Shown piece after piece: positions 11,385-21,919 of a stretch of DNA of 64,000 nucleotides; the first letter of the stretch is position 1, and every line of letters begins with the position of its first letter. The DNA comes from Halicephalobus mephisto (taxonomy: Eukaryota; Nematoda; Chromadorea; Rhabditida; Panagrolaimidae). The translations under genes were made by a program, and so were the position numbers. The notes beneath the pieces were generated by a model, which saw only the letters and a program-made list of their open reading frames with translations, searched no databases and was not told the DNA's origin. The stretch covers positions 62,001 through 126,000 of the forward strand of contig SWDT01000093.1 of the NCBI GenBank assembly GCA_009193035.1. Direction: 5' to 3'.

Positions 11385-12170
11385 TAGGTTGTACGACAGT
11401 TGCTCCCTCTATTTCGCAAGATTTATATAATTTATTTCGTTTTTATATTTTTTGTAGTTAAATCAATATCTCAGTTAAGTAAGAAAAATTAATTTAAAAA
11501 AAATTCGAAGTAAATGAGAATTGAAAAGGAGAAAAACGAGGAGTAAATGTCATAGCCGATTTTATGTGGCAGTTATTTCGTAATTATTATCGTTCGATCG
11601 AAAAGTTGTACAACATTTACTATTTTCTATTTCGCAAGATTTATCTCATTTATTTATTTCATATTAATTTTTATAACGGTTAAATTAATTGTCAATTAAG
11701 TAAGAAAAATTAATTTTAAAAATAATTTCAAAAAGTAGAAAAATAGAGACCAATTGCCGAGGGGGATTGTACGGCATTTACTACCTTATATTTCACAAGA
11801 TTTATCTCATTTATTTATTTTACATTAATTTTTACAATTAACTTAATATGTCAATTAAATAAGGAAAAATTAATTTTAAAAATAATTTCGAAAAGTAGAA
11901 AAATAGAGACCAATTGCCGAGGGGGATTGTACGGTATTTACTACCTTCTATTTCACAAGATTTATCTCATTTATTTTATATTACTGTATTTCCTCTAAAA
12001 TAAGCACCGGAGTTTATTTTAGAGGAAATACGGTAATCTTTTTAATAATTAATATCTCAGTTAAGTAAGAAAAAATTAATTTTAAAAAGAATTTCGAAGT
12101 AAATGAGATTTGAAAAGGAGAAAAACGGGGAGTAAATATCGCCAGGGGCCAATTGTCGTACAGCTCATTG
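11385..12170 (+). repeat. Tandem MITE-like array (family A), second locus
   Basis: Units begin with TTGTACGACAGTTGCTCCC at about 11390 and with related starts near 11606, 11766 and 11925. The block closes near 12163 with CAATTGTCGTACAGC, the inverse of the opening. Spacing is about 160-215 bp. A separate small palindrome (11980-12037) has inserted in the last unit. Confidence 0.75.
11980..12037. mobile_element. 58-bp palindromic insertion
   Basis: The arm ATTACTGTATTTCCTCTAAA at 11980 is followed by a loop around GCACCGGAG and a near-perfect reverse complement ending ATACGGTAAT at 12037. It interrupts the family A unit, so it is younger than the array. A minimal MITE or snap-back element is likely. 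Confidence 0.75.
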
Positions 12171-12474
12171 TTTACTCTAAGTCCTTCCGTTTTGTATAAA
12201 ATTTGTATAATCAATTTTTTCTTTAAAAAGAAGATCCAAAAAATAAAAATTCTTCAATACCTAAAATAATTCCATAAATTTAAAAAAAATAAATTTCCGA
12301 AAATTTTAAACTTATTTTTTATTTTATAAAATTAAAAAATTAATTATAATTTAAAAATTAAATTTTTTTTTAAATTAAAAAAATTAAAAATCAATTGATC
12401 TGGCCCAACGTTGCGTGCAAGTTGCGAATTTTACTTTGATGATGGAATCATACTATTATAAAAATTACAAGTAG

Positions 12475-12990
12475 TATTACGAAATAATCTCAGTACAATT
12501 TTTAGGGATTTTAGGATTATCGATAAAAACAAAATAATACGAGTAAGGACAGTGCGAGTTAATTTTAGTCAAAAATCACCAGTTTTACCGATTTTGTCTT
12601 TTTTAGAAAGTTCTTTCTCTCTCGCGGGAAATTCAAAAATTTCAAAGATAATTATTATGGAAATTTTCGAATAATAGTCTCGATGCGAATTTTGGGGAAT
12701 TTCGAAACTCTCGAAACAAAAAAAGCGAGAGTCGATTTTAATTGAAAATCACTAGTTTTACCAATTTTGTCTTTTTTAGAAAGTTCTCTCTCTCGCGGGA
12801 AATTCAAAAATTATAAGATTAGTCAAAAATAAATATTGATACAAAATAATCTTGATGCGAATTTTGGAGAATTTCGAAACTCTCGAAACAAAAAAAAGCG
12901 AGAGTCGATTTTAGTCAAAAATCACCAGTTTTACCTTTTTTTACAAAGTTCTCTCTCTCGCGCGGGAAATTCAAAAACTATAAAAATTAT
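12475..12990 (+). repeat. Tandem repeat (family C), forward orientation
   Basis: Three to four units of roughly 150 bp. Each contains ATTTTGGRGAATTTCGAAAC, a GCGAGAGTCGATTTTA segment, CACCAGTTTTACC and CTCTCTCGCGGGAAATTC. The same unit, reversed, forms the array at 20310-20735. Confidence 0.8.
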
Positions 12991-13082
12991 GATATTTAAA
13001 AGTTCATTTTTAACACTTAATTTATGGATTTAATGATTTTTTTCTATAATAAATTAAATCATTTTTTAAATTTTGTTATATA

Positions 13083-13430
13083 ATGACAGAAATTGTTGAA
13101 ATAATTTTTCCGGAACGATTTCTGAATGAAAAAAAGTTTTGTATTCACAATTACGTAAAAAGAGTCCAATTGAGTAAACTTTTATTATTGTATAGTCAGT
13201 TTTGGGCAATTGAGAAACAGCAAGCGGAAACGGCAATTGGCGTTGTTGAATCCGTCGGAGGCCAGACAAAGGTGGTTCTTCCGAAAAGACCGATGACAAT
13301 GAAAAAAGCTCCAAGTTACCGATTTTTACTTTCTTGACTTTGAAAAATAACGGAACAAGAATGGCACAGCAGAACCAAACCTGAGGTCCCCGTTGGCCAG
13401 TGCCCAAATTGATGAATTTTTTTTTGGATC
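13083..13430. other. GC-richer island, possible exon, strand unclear
   Basis: Positions 13195-13430 are more balanced in base composition than the surroundings. The plus strand has an 84-codon frame (13083-13337) ending near a possible GT donor at 13311; the minus strand has a 113-codon frame (13066-13407). Neither resembles a family I know. It may be a lineage-specific exon, a promoter or a 5' untranslated segment of the downstream channel gene. Confidence 0.25.
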
Positions 13431-13534
13431 AAAATCAAAAAAACGATACTTGTGGGGTATTCCAGATGACGTCATTTTTATATTTTTACAATAAGTAAAA
13501 TTTCGTGGAATATTTTGCAACGATTTATGAAATC

Positions 13535-15500
13535 TTTGAAAATTTTACAAGTTTTAGGAACTTTTTAGAATTTTATTAGATTTTTTAGAATGTTCCAAAA
13601 TTTAATAAACATTTTCGAAATTTTCGAAAATACCATATTTTGGAGTTTCATATAAATTTTTAAAATTTTATGAATTTTTGAAATATTTTTAGAATTTTAT
13701 TAGATTTTTTAGAATGTTTCAAAATTTAATAAACATTTTCGAAATCTTCGAAAATACCATATTTTGGAGTTTCATATAAATTTTTAAAATTTTTTAAAAT
13801 TTTATACAAGTTTTAGGAACTTTTTAGAATTTTATTAGATTTTTTAGAATGTTTCAAAATTTAATAAATATTTTCGAAATTTTCGAAAATACCATATTTT
13901 GGAATTTCATATAAATTTTTGAAATTTTATGAATTTTTGAAGTATTTTTAGAATTTTATTAGATTTTTTAGAATGTTTCAAAATTTAATAAATATTTTTG
14001 AAAATACCATAATATTCCAGAATCCAGTGTAAATCTCTGAAATCTTTGAAATTTTATGAATTTTTGAAGTATTTTTAGAATCCTTCATAATTTAATAAAA
14101 ATCTTTGAAATTTTATAGAAGATTCTAAAAGTTTTGAGGATCTTCCAGAATTTCATAGAATTTTATGGAATTTTTAAGAATTTTGAAGAATTTTAAAATA
14201 TTTCTAAGAATTTTATAGAATTTCGAAAATTTTTAAGAATTTCGATAAATTTTGAAGAATTTTAAAATATTTTAATAATTTAAAAAAATTTCAATTATGA
14301 AATTTCGGACAAATTTTGAAATTTTTAAAGTTTTTAGAATATTTCGTAATTTCGTCGAAATTTTTAAAATGTAATAAAATTTTTCAAAATTACATTGTAT
14401 TTGCAATTTCGAAATTCGTGTCCAGACTACTTTGTAATTTTGTTAATTTTTATTTTTTTAAAATAACAATTTCATTAAAATTTTGAATTTTTTAAATTTC
14501 TAAAAAATTCTGAAAATCCGTGTCGAGATTATTTCGTAAAAATCGTTATTATTAATTTTTATATATTTTGTAAAATTTTGAAAAGTAAAGAATCTAATAA
14601 TGTTTTGAAATTTCGAAACTTAAAAATTCTCGAGATTTCTGAAATTTTAAAAATTCTGAAAATTCTAAAATTTTAAAAAGATTCTAAATTTCTTGAAAAT
14701 TTTATAAAAGATTTTAGGAACTTCTAAAATTTGATATAGGTTTTTGGAATCTTTGAAAATTTAATAAAAGATCTTGAAGACTTCTGAAAGTTTAAGGATT
14801 CTGAAGATTTCAAAGGTTTTTTGGGAGATGTTAGAAATTTACAGAATATTGAAGAAACTTTTAGGATTCCATATAAGTTTCTGGAATCTTTAGTAGAAAG
14901 TTCTGAAAGTTTCTAGAATTTCTTAGAAGATTCTGAAGATTTCAAACATTTTATGAAAAATTTTAGAATTTTACAGAATATTGGAGAAACTTTTAGGATT
15001 CGATATAAGTTTCTGGAATCTTTGAAAATTTAATAAAAGTTTTGAAAATCTCTAAAATTTCATAGATTTTAGAGTTTTCCAGAATTTTGTGAGAGACTTC
15101 TAAAATTGAATACAAGTTTCTAAAATTTTTGAAGTTGTTATAAAAGATTCTGGAGAATTCTAAAATTTTAACAAGATTCTTAATTCTTTGATAGATTTCA
15201 GAAGTATCTAAAATTTGATATAGATTTCTGAAATTTTTGAAGATGTAATTTAAAATTTCGAAATTTTCCAGAATTTCAGCTAAATTTTTGGAGTTTTTCG
15301 GAATGAGATTAAGGATTCTAAGATTTTCCAGAATCCACTAAAAATTAAAATTTAAAAAAATTAGAAATTTTAGAAATTTTAAAAAAGACCGAAAATTCGT
15401 GTCGAGACTATTTTGTTATTTTTTAATTTTTTAAAAAAATTAAATTTTCAGATATTTCATTTTTTTTAAAATTAAATTTTCAGATATTTCATTTTTTTTA
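13535..15500. repeat. Degenerate AT-rich tandem repeats
   Basis: At 13540-14120, units of roughly 120 bp contain TTTTAGAATTTTATTAGATT and AATACCATATTTTGG. The rest, to 15500, is a looser mixture of GAATTTT, TTCTAAAAT and similar words, with scattered TTCGTGTCGAGACTATTT cores at about 14521 and 15393. No coding exon seen. Confidence 0.7.
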
Positions 15501-15645
15501 TCCATGCTGAGATTCTGCTCAAAAAGTACTATGTGATCCTGACGGGGATGTAGGATAGGAATCCAACTGCCAATTATTTGTTTCATCAAGAATTCAAAGA
15601 TTTTTTTTCATTTATATTTAATTTCACAATTTCGTCCTTGATTAG

Positions 15646-15945
15646 GCATTCTGAACGTCTGCCTTCGGGGCAATTGCCGGAAGAGCAGCCTCTGACGACG
15701 ATGGCATTCGTGCCCCTGAGGCCCAGGCCTTCTCAGCTAAGCACCGGTAGCGCTAGTCATCGCAGATTTTCGGCCTTAGATCCAACCATGATGGCCTCAC
15801 ATTACGCTCGATATTTGAATATTTACAGAAACAGCGGACCTCTACACTCGTTCAGAAAGCCTTCTGTTCTTACTGTAAGATCCAACGGAAGCGGGGGGAT
15901 AAACAAGAAATACGTCCCTCCTCCCCCTCCGGCTCCTCAACAAGG
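15646..15945 (+). CDS. Coding exon, probable alternative 5' exon of the K+ channel gene
   Basis: A GC-rich 300-bp island with an open frame throughout. It is preceded by a possible acceptor (TTGATTAG, ending 15645) and ends at a donor (GG/GTGGGT, 15945/15946) in phase 2. The peptide contains SHRRFSALDPTMMASHYARY, then FRKPSVLTVRS and a polyproline stretch (PPPPPAPQQG). An internal ATG at 15701 could be a start. The next strong coding exon downstream that accepts phase 2 is 28755-28881, the common exon of the two-pore K+ channel. I infer an alternative N-terminal exon joined over a 12.8-kb intron. It could instead belong to an unrelated gene with lost exons. No enzyme or membrane features are visible. 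Confidence 0.55.
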
Positions 15946-15949
15946 GTGG

Positions 15950-17280
15950 GTTTCCTTGGAAATTCTTAGAATTAAGATTATGTTGAAATCTAAAAATTAA
16001 AAATTAGAATAATGCTTAAAATTAAGATTATGTTGAAATCTAAAAATTAAAAATTAGAATAATTCTTAGAATTAAGATTATCTTGAAATTTAAAAATTTA
16101 CATAATCTAAAAATTAAAAATTAGAATAATTTTTAGAAGGTAATTTTAAAACTAAAAAAATTTACATAATTTCAAAATTTTAAAATTAAAGGTAATTTAA
16201 AAATCTAAAAATTTACATAATTTTAAAAATTAAAAAAATTATGATGCTCTAAAAATTTACATATTAGAGTAGTTTTTAGAATTAAGATAATCTTAAAATT
16301 AAAAAATTAAAAAAATTAAGAATAAAGATAATTTTAAAATTAAATAAAAATTTAAAATTTAAATAATTAAACATCTTGATAAATATACAGTACATTTTAA
16401 AAATAATCATCAATTAGTCACAAGATTGTAAAAAATTAAAAAGATTCAACGCGAATTTTCCAGTTGAGACCGAAAATTGTAAAATTTACTGTTCATTGAA
16501 TTTCTAAAATCACTTTTTATAAAAAATAAAAACTTAAAAAAGTCAAAAATTGTCTCGACACGAATTTTCAGAATTTCCATTCAAGACCAAAAAATAGAAA
16601 ATTGCATGTCTGTGTAGCTTTACATATTTTCAAAACCATTATCTCAAAAATGGAACTCTTTGCTAAAAAAAATTGTTATAAATGGTCTCAAAACGAATTT
16701 TTTTTAAATTTTCCATTCAAGATTTAAAATTGGAAAATTTGATCTCTTTGTACTTTTATAAATCTCTAAAATAGTATTATTTTAAAAATACTTTTATTAA
16801 AAATTTTAAAATTTGTCTCAAAATAAGTTTTTTTATATTTTTCATTTAAAACTTAAAATTCGAAAAATTGTATTTTTTTATTTTTAAACTTTTCTAAAAT
16901 AGTGTTATTTTAAAAATATTTTTATTAAAAATTTTAAAACTTTTCTCAAAATAAATTTTTTTATATTTTCCATTCCAGACCTGAAATTTGAAAAATTATA
17001 TTTTTTTTAAAATTTTTCTAAAATAGTATTATTTTAAAAATACTTTTATTAAAAATTTTAAAACTTGTCTTAAAATAAGTTTTTTTTATATTTTCCATTT
17101 AAAACTTAAAATTTAAAAAATTTTCTTTGAATTTTACATTTTTTACATCTTCCACGAGATTCCAGAGGATTTCAGAATTTTATATGATGTTCCGTAATCT
17201 TATCCGGAGATCGTAAACAAAGAAATTTTTAATTTTTTGTGTATTTTTGAAATTTAAAATTTACGTTTATTTTTTTCATA
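15950..17280. repeat. AT-rich intronic tandem repeats
   Basis: Positions 15980-16330 repeat TTAGAATTAAGATTATSTTG with spacers. Positions 16540-17130 hold about five units of roughly 120 bp containing TGTCTCAAAATAAGTTTTTT and TATTTTCCATTTAAAACTTA; the first member has the fuller core TGTCTCGACACGAATTTTC. No gene seen. Confidence 0.65.
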
Positions 17281-17329
17281 AATAATCCGTCATCGAATTT
17301 TTCAAAATTGTTTAATTTATTTTTACTCC

Positions 17330-17900
17330 GAAATCAATTCAACAAAAATTTGACTTTTTTCATCGAGGGGATTTCCTTGGAGTAAAAATGCTTCAATTTT
17401 GTTGTTGAAGATTCACAGCAGGAATCCAGAATCTGAAAGCCGTCAATTGTCTCAGGAACGGACGCTGGCCATTTCTGCCTTTCCTGGAGGACAGCTGTTA
17501 TCCAGGATTGGACTACTTTGAATGTTTTCTTTTCTTTGGAATTCATCGACGTGGACAAACTTGGCGAAGGTCATTGTTCTCTAGCTTTCCGAGTGACGAA
17601 AAAAGAAAAATCTACCAGTCCAAGTTTTTCGAACGCCGAAAGTCCTCGAAATTTGTCTAAAATTTGTCAAAAATGAATTAATTTTTCACACTTGACCTTT
17701 GATGAGGACATTTTTGAAAATCGTAAAATCCGATTTTGGTTGACTTCTGGAAGACCAACGATAAAAAACATGAAACTGAAGTCCGAAAATATGGATTCTC
17801 GTTCGTCCTGAAGCTGCGAAGACCGTTATTCAGAAATCCAGATCCGATCCCGGCCTTATCCGAGGCTTCACATGTTCGCTAAGGCCAAATTTGCCGCGAG
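17330..17900. other. GC-richer island without a clear gene
   Basis: A 74-codon frame runs on the minus strand (17558 to 17334), rich in polar residues, with no family signature. The plus strand is broken by stops. Positions 17700-17900 are also more balanced and may be regulatory or untranslated sequence. Function cannot be assigned. Confidence 0.25.
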
Positions 17901-17959
17901 GATTTATCGGTTAGTTTTCTTTCGATCTATTCGTCGAAATTCAGGTGGAAATTTACAAT

Positions 17960-18290
17960 TAACAATTCTTTAAAAATCGAAAGTAAAATTTCTTTTAAAA
18001 AATCAAAAGTAAAATTTCCTTTAAAAAATCAAAAGTAAAATTTCTTTTACAAAATCAAAAGTAAAATTTCTTTTAGAAAATTTGAAAAATCGAAAGTAAA
18101 ATTTCTTTTAAAAAATCAAAAAATCGAAAAATTAAAAATAAAATTTCTTTTAGAAAATTTGAAAAATCGAAAGTAAAATTTCCTTTAAAAAATCGAAAGT
18201 AAAATTTCCTTTAAAAAATCGAAAATAAAATTTGTTTTAAAAAATCAAAAAATTAAAAATTAAATTTTATTTAAAAATTTGAAAAATTAA
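17960..18290 (+). repeat. Short tandem repeat, unit about 30-60 bp
   Basis: Repeated phrases close to AAAATCRAAAGTAAAATTTC followed by TTTTARAAA, at least eight copies with small variations. Confidence 0.75.
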
Positions 18291-18379
18291 AATTCTTATT
18301 ATTTGTAAAATTATATTTTTCTAAATTATTTACTTTGAATTGTTTTGTTTTTTAATATCATAGTCTTATTTAACATCAC

Positions 18380-19065
18380 AAAAAATATTTTCCGTTTGAG
18401 AGCCATTGGATCAAATTTTTTTCTGTTCGAGAGTGACTAGATCTAAATTTTCTACTTTTTCCATTCGAGAGTATTTGAACCAAAATTTTTCTCTCGAAAG
18501 TCGTTAATTAAGATTTTATTTTATTTGAAAATATCTAAATAAAACTTTTTTCTGTTCGAGAGTACCTGGAAGGAATTTTTTACTTTTCCGTTCGAAAGTC
18601 ATCTGATAAAATTTTCTTTTTTCCACTTAGGAGTATCTAAATAAAACTTTTTTCTGTTCGAAAGTCATCTTAATAATTTTTTTTTCATTTAAGAGTATCT
18701 AAATAAAACTTTTTTCTGTTCGAGAGTCATTTGATAAAATTTCCTTTTTTCCATTTAAGAGTATCTAGATAAAAATTTTTTCTATTCGAGAGTACCTGGA
18801 AGGAATTTTTTACTTTTCCGTTCGAAAGTCATCTGAATAAAATTTTCTTTTTTCCACTTAGGAGTATCTAAATAAAACTTTTTTCTGTTCGACAGTCATC
18901 TTAATAAATTTTTTTTCATTTAAAAGTATCTAAATAAAACTTTTTTCTGTTCGAGAGTACCTGGAAGGAATTTTTTACTTTTCCGTTCAAGAATTATCTG
19001 AATAAAAAAATTTTTTTTCCGTTCAAGAATCATCTGAATAAATTCCATTTTTTGTTTCATTCAAA
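18380..19065 (+). repeat. Tandem repeat with CTGTTCGAGAGT phrase
   Basis: Recurring words are TTTTTTCTGTTCGAGAGT, ACCTGGAAGGAATTTTTTAC, TTTTCCGTTCGAAAGTCATC and GAGTATCTAAATAAAACT. They combine into higher-order units of roughly 200-250 bp (compare 18550, 18785 and 18940). Confidence 0.8.
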
Positions 19066-19259
19066 ATCACATTATTTTCCTGTGTTTTTTTATTAATATA
19101 TATTTAGAATTGTAGGGAAACTCTTGGGGTTTCTAAAAAATTAAAAATTCATAAAAAAATAAAACTTTTTAGATTGAAATTTTAATGTTTAAAATTTTTT
19201 ATCCAAAATCAATTTTTAAAAGTTCTAAAAATATGAAAAATAAAAAAACACAAATTTCA

Positions 19260-19960
19260 AAAATAAAAAAGTTTAATTTTTTACAGTAATTTAGAAAATA
19301 TTTTTTAAATAATTTAAAAAACATTTTTTTATTTTAGAATAATTTAAGACTTTTTTGCTTTTTTTACAGTAATTTAGGAAATTTTTTAAATTTTTTACAA
19401 TAATTTAGAAAACACTTTTTTTATTTTTTACAGAAATTTAGGAAATTTTTTTTGCACTAATTTAAAAAGTACTTTTTTATTTTTTAGAATAATTTAAAAC
19501 CTTTTTTTACAGTAATTTAGGACTTTTTTTTTACAGTAATTTAAAAAACACTTTTTTATTTTTTACAGTAATTTAAAAAACACTTTTATTTTTTACAGAA
19601 ATTTAGGAAATTTTTTTTTGCACTAATTTAAAAAGTACTTTTTTATTTTTTAGAATAATTTAAAACCTTTTTTTGCATTTTTTTACAGTAATTTAGGACT
19701 TTTTTGCAGTAATTTAAAAAACACTTTTTTATTTTTTACAGTAATTTAAAAAACACTTTTATTTTTTACAGAAATTTAGGAAATTTTTTTTTGCACTAAT
19801 TTAAAAAGTACTTTTTTATTTTTTAGAATAATTTAAAACCTTTTTTTACAGTAATTTAGGACTTTTTTTTTACAGTAATTTAAAAAACACTTTTTTATTT
19901 TTTACAGAAATTTAAAGAATTTTTTTTGCAGCAATTTAAAAAACACTTTTTATCTTTGAC
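19260..19960 (+). repeat. Tandem repeat with TTTTTTACAGTAATTTA phrase
   Basis: Units of about 140-190 bp are built from TTTTTTACAGTAATTTAAAA, AACACTTTTTTATTTTTTAC, AGAAATTTAGGAAATTTTTT and GCACTAATTTAAAAAGTACT. The second, third and fourth units are close to identical, which suggests recent expansion. The many TTTTACAG copies mimic splice acceptors. Confidence 0.8.
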
Positions 19961-20154
19961 CGTCTGATCTCGGTTTTCCGGAAGTCTGCTTTTTTCGTCG
20001 TATTTGTTGACTGACATCACCTTGAAATAATTCTGACCTCTTATTCCTCCATTAGTTTCATTCTTCTAAAAACTATCAAATTCCTGTTTTTGGTCTTTGA
20101 AAAAAGTTTTTATTCATGAAAAGCTCAAATTCCATTTTTTGAAACATTTTCAAA

Positions 20155-20245
20155 AATCCAGGAAACACGAAAGTACTCCGATAAAACTCCATTATATAGG
20201 TAGTTAATTAGAGATCCGACCTGCAAGTAGACAATTGGCTGTTTT
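20155..20245. repeat. Duplicated 90-bp GC-richer block, copy 1
   Basis: This block starts AAAATCCAGGAAACACGAAA and ends near CAAGTAGACAATTGGCTGTT. A related copy is at 21570-21665 (AAAATCCAGGAAGTACACTA to CAGGTAGACAATTGACTC). Both are far less AT-rich than the flanking arrays and lack a shared open frame, so a conserved non-coding element or a dispersed repeat is more likely than an exon. Confidence 0.6.
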
Positions 20246-20309
20246 TAAAAAATAAAACTTAAAAATGGGTATTTAAGAAAATAAAATTTGGAAAATGAAA
20301 TATTTTTAA

Positions 20310-20735
20310 AGGTTTTGAATTTCCCGCGCGAGAGAGAGAATTTTACAAAAAAGGTAAAACTGGTGATTTTTGACTAAAATCGACTCTCGCTTTTTTTGTT
20401 TCGAGAGTTTCGAAATTCCCCAAAATTCGCATCGAGACTATTATTTGAAAATTTCAACAATAATAATCTTTGGAATTTTTGAATTTCCCGCGAAAGAGAG
20501 AGAGAACTTTGTAAAAAAGATAAAATCGGTAAAACTGGTGATTTTTGACTAAAATCAACTCTCGCTTTTTTTGTTTCCAGAGTTCCGAAATTCCTCAAAA
20601 TTCGCATTGAGACTATTATTCGAAAATTTCAACAATAATAATCTTTGAAATTTTTGAATTTCCCGCGCGAGAGAGAGAATTTTACAAAAAAGACAAAATC
20701 GGTAAAACTGGTGATTTTTGACTCAACTGGATTCG
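20310..20735 (-). repeat. Tandem repeat (family C), reverse orientation
   Basis: Three units of about 155 bp are the reverse complement of the array at 12475-12990: TTTCCCGCGCGAGAGAGAGA, AAAACTGGTGATTTTTGACT, CGACTCTCGCTTTTTTTGTT, AAAATTCGCATCGAGACTAT. The open frames of 60-77 codons here follow the repeat and are not genes. Confidence 0.8.
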
Positions 20736-21019
20736 TTTTGTTGTTACTTCCATTTTTTTTATCTTTCATAACAAAGCTAAAAGTTACTAAAAACTTAAAA
20801 ATTCATTTCAAAACAATTTTTAAAAAATATTTTTGTTTTTTTTTTGTGATTTTTTGAAATTTTTGAAAATGCACAAAAAAAAGAAAATTTACAAAAAAAA
20901 TTATTTTTAAAAAATCAAAAAATTTAAAAAACATCCGATGGACAACTTTAAAAATACTTTTATAATTATAATTTAAAAAAAGTGAATTTCGAAATTTGTT
21001 TTTGAAATTTTTTAAAAAT

Positions 21020-21560
21020 TTTAAAATCTGAAAAATTTTCTACAATACTACAATTTGAAAAAAATTTTTAAATTCCCACGTGAAAGAAATAATTTTATTA
21101 AAAAAATAAAAAAACTAAATTTTGAAATTTATTTTAAATTTTTTTAATTTTTAAAATTACCTAAAAAATTCAAGAATTCGTATCGAGACAATTTAGAAAA
21201 ATTTTATTTTCAAAATTTCCATAAAAAAATTAATAAAAAAAAACTAAATTTTGAAATTTATTTAAAATTTTTAAGATTACCTAAAAAATTCAAGAATTCG
21301 TATCGAGACAATTTAGATTTTTTCTAAAATTTTCATAAAAATTAATTTAAAAAAACTAGATTTCGAAATTTATTTTTATTTTTAAGATTACTTAAAAAGT
21401 TATAGAAATTCGTGTCGAGACAATTTAGATTTTTTTCTAAAATTTCTATAAAAATTAATTTAAAAAAACTAATATTCGAAATTTATTTTTATTTTTAAGA
21501 TTATCTAAAAAGTTTTAGAAATTCGTGTCAAGACAATTTAGATTTTTTTGTTTTATAATA
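21020..21560 (+). repeat. Tandem repeat, unit about 115 bp
   Basis: About four copies. Each contains AATTCGTRTCGAGACAATTT, then TTTTTCTAAAATTT and a CGAAATTTATTT stretch. The core TTCGTGTCGAGAC is the motif shared with many other arrays in this window. Confidence 0.8.
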
Positions 21561-21569
21561 GTGTTTTAA

Positions 21570-21905
21570 AAATCCAGGAAGTACACTAAAGTACCCGGAT
21601 AAAAGTCCATTCTTTGGCTGGTTAATTAGAAACTCAAGCTGCAGGTAGACAATTGACTCTTTTTCGACGAAGATAATGGACCAAAGTCAAATGAGCGAAA
21701 AAATATTGGTTTTTGGATTCTGAATTTTTCACGCTTTTTTCGTCGTTTTTCGGTAACTTGAGAATATTCGTAATTCGGCCAACCCGCCTGCTTCAAACTT
21801 ATTTAATAAAATTATTTTTATTTTTACCTAAACTGTCGTCGAGGTCCCGTCGGGAAAAATATTTTTTATGGAAATTCAATGAAACGAACTCATCGAGTTT
21901 TGAAA
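21570..21905. other. Duplicated GC-richer block, copy 2, and flank
   Basis: Positions 21570-21665 are the second copy of the block at 20155-20245. The flank to 21905 has a 66-codon plus-strand frame (21713-21913) rich in Phe, Ser and Leu, with no family resemblance. I do not call it a gene. Confidence 0.4.
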
Positions 21906-21919
21906 TTTATTGAGTAAGA

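Noticed and set aside
13066..13520. Overlapping frames of 113, 84 and 64 codons
   Set aside because: The strands conflict, and there are no splice pairs, motifs or family resemblance. Recorded only as an island.
18380..19960. CRISPR-like regular repetition
   Set aside because: Units are contiguous tandem repeats without unique spacers, and the genome is eukaryotic.
20370..20857. Several 60-77 codon frames
   Set aside because: They follow the family C repeat units and repeat with them; the sequence is satellite, not coding.
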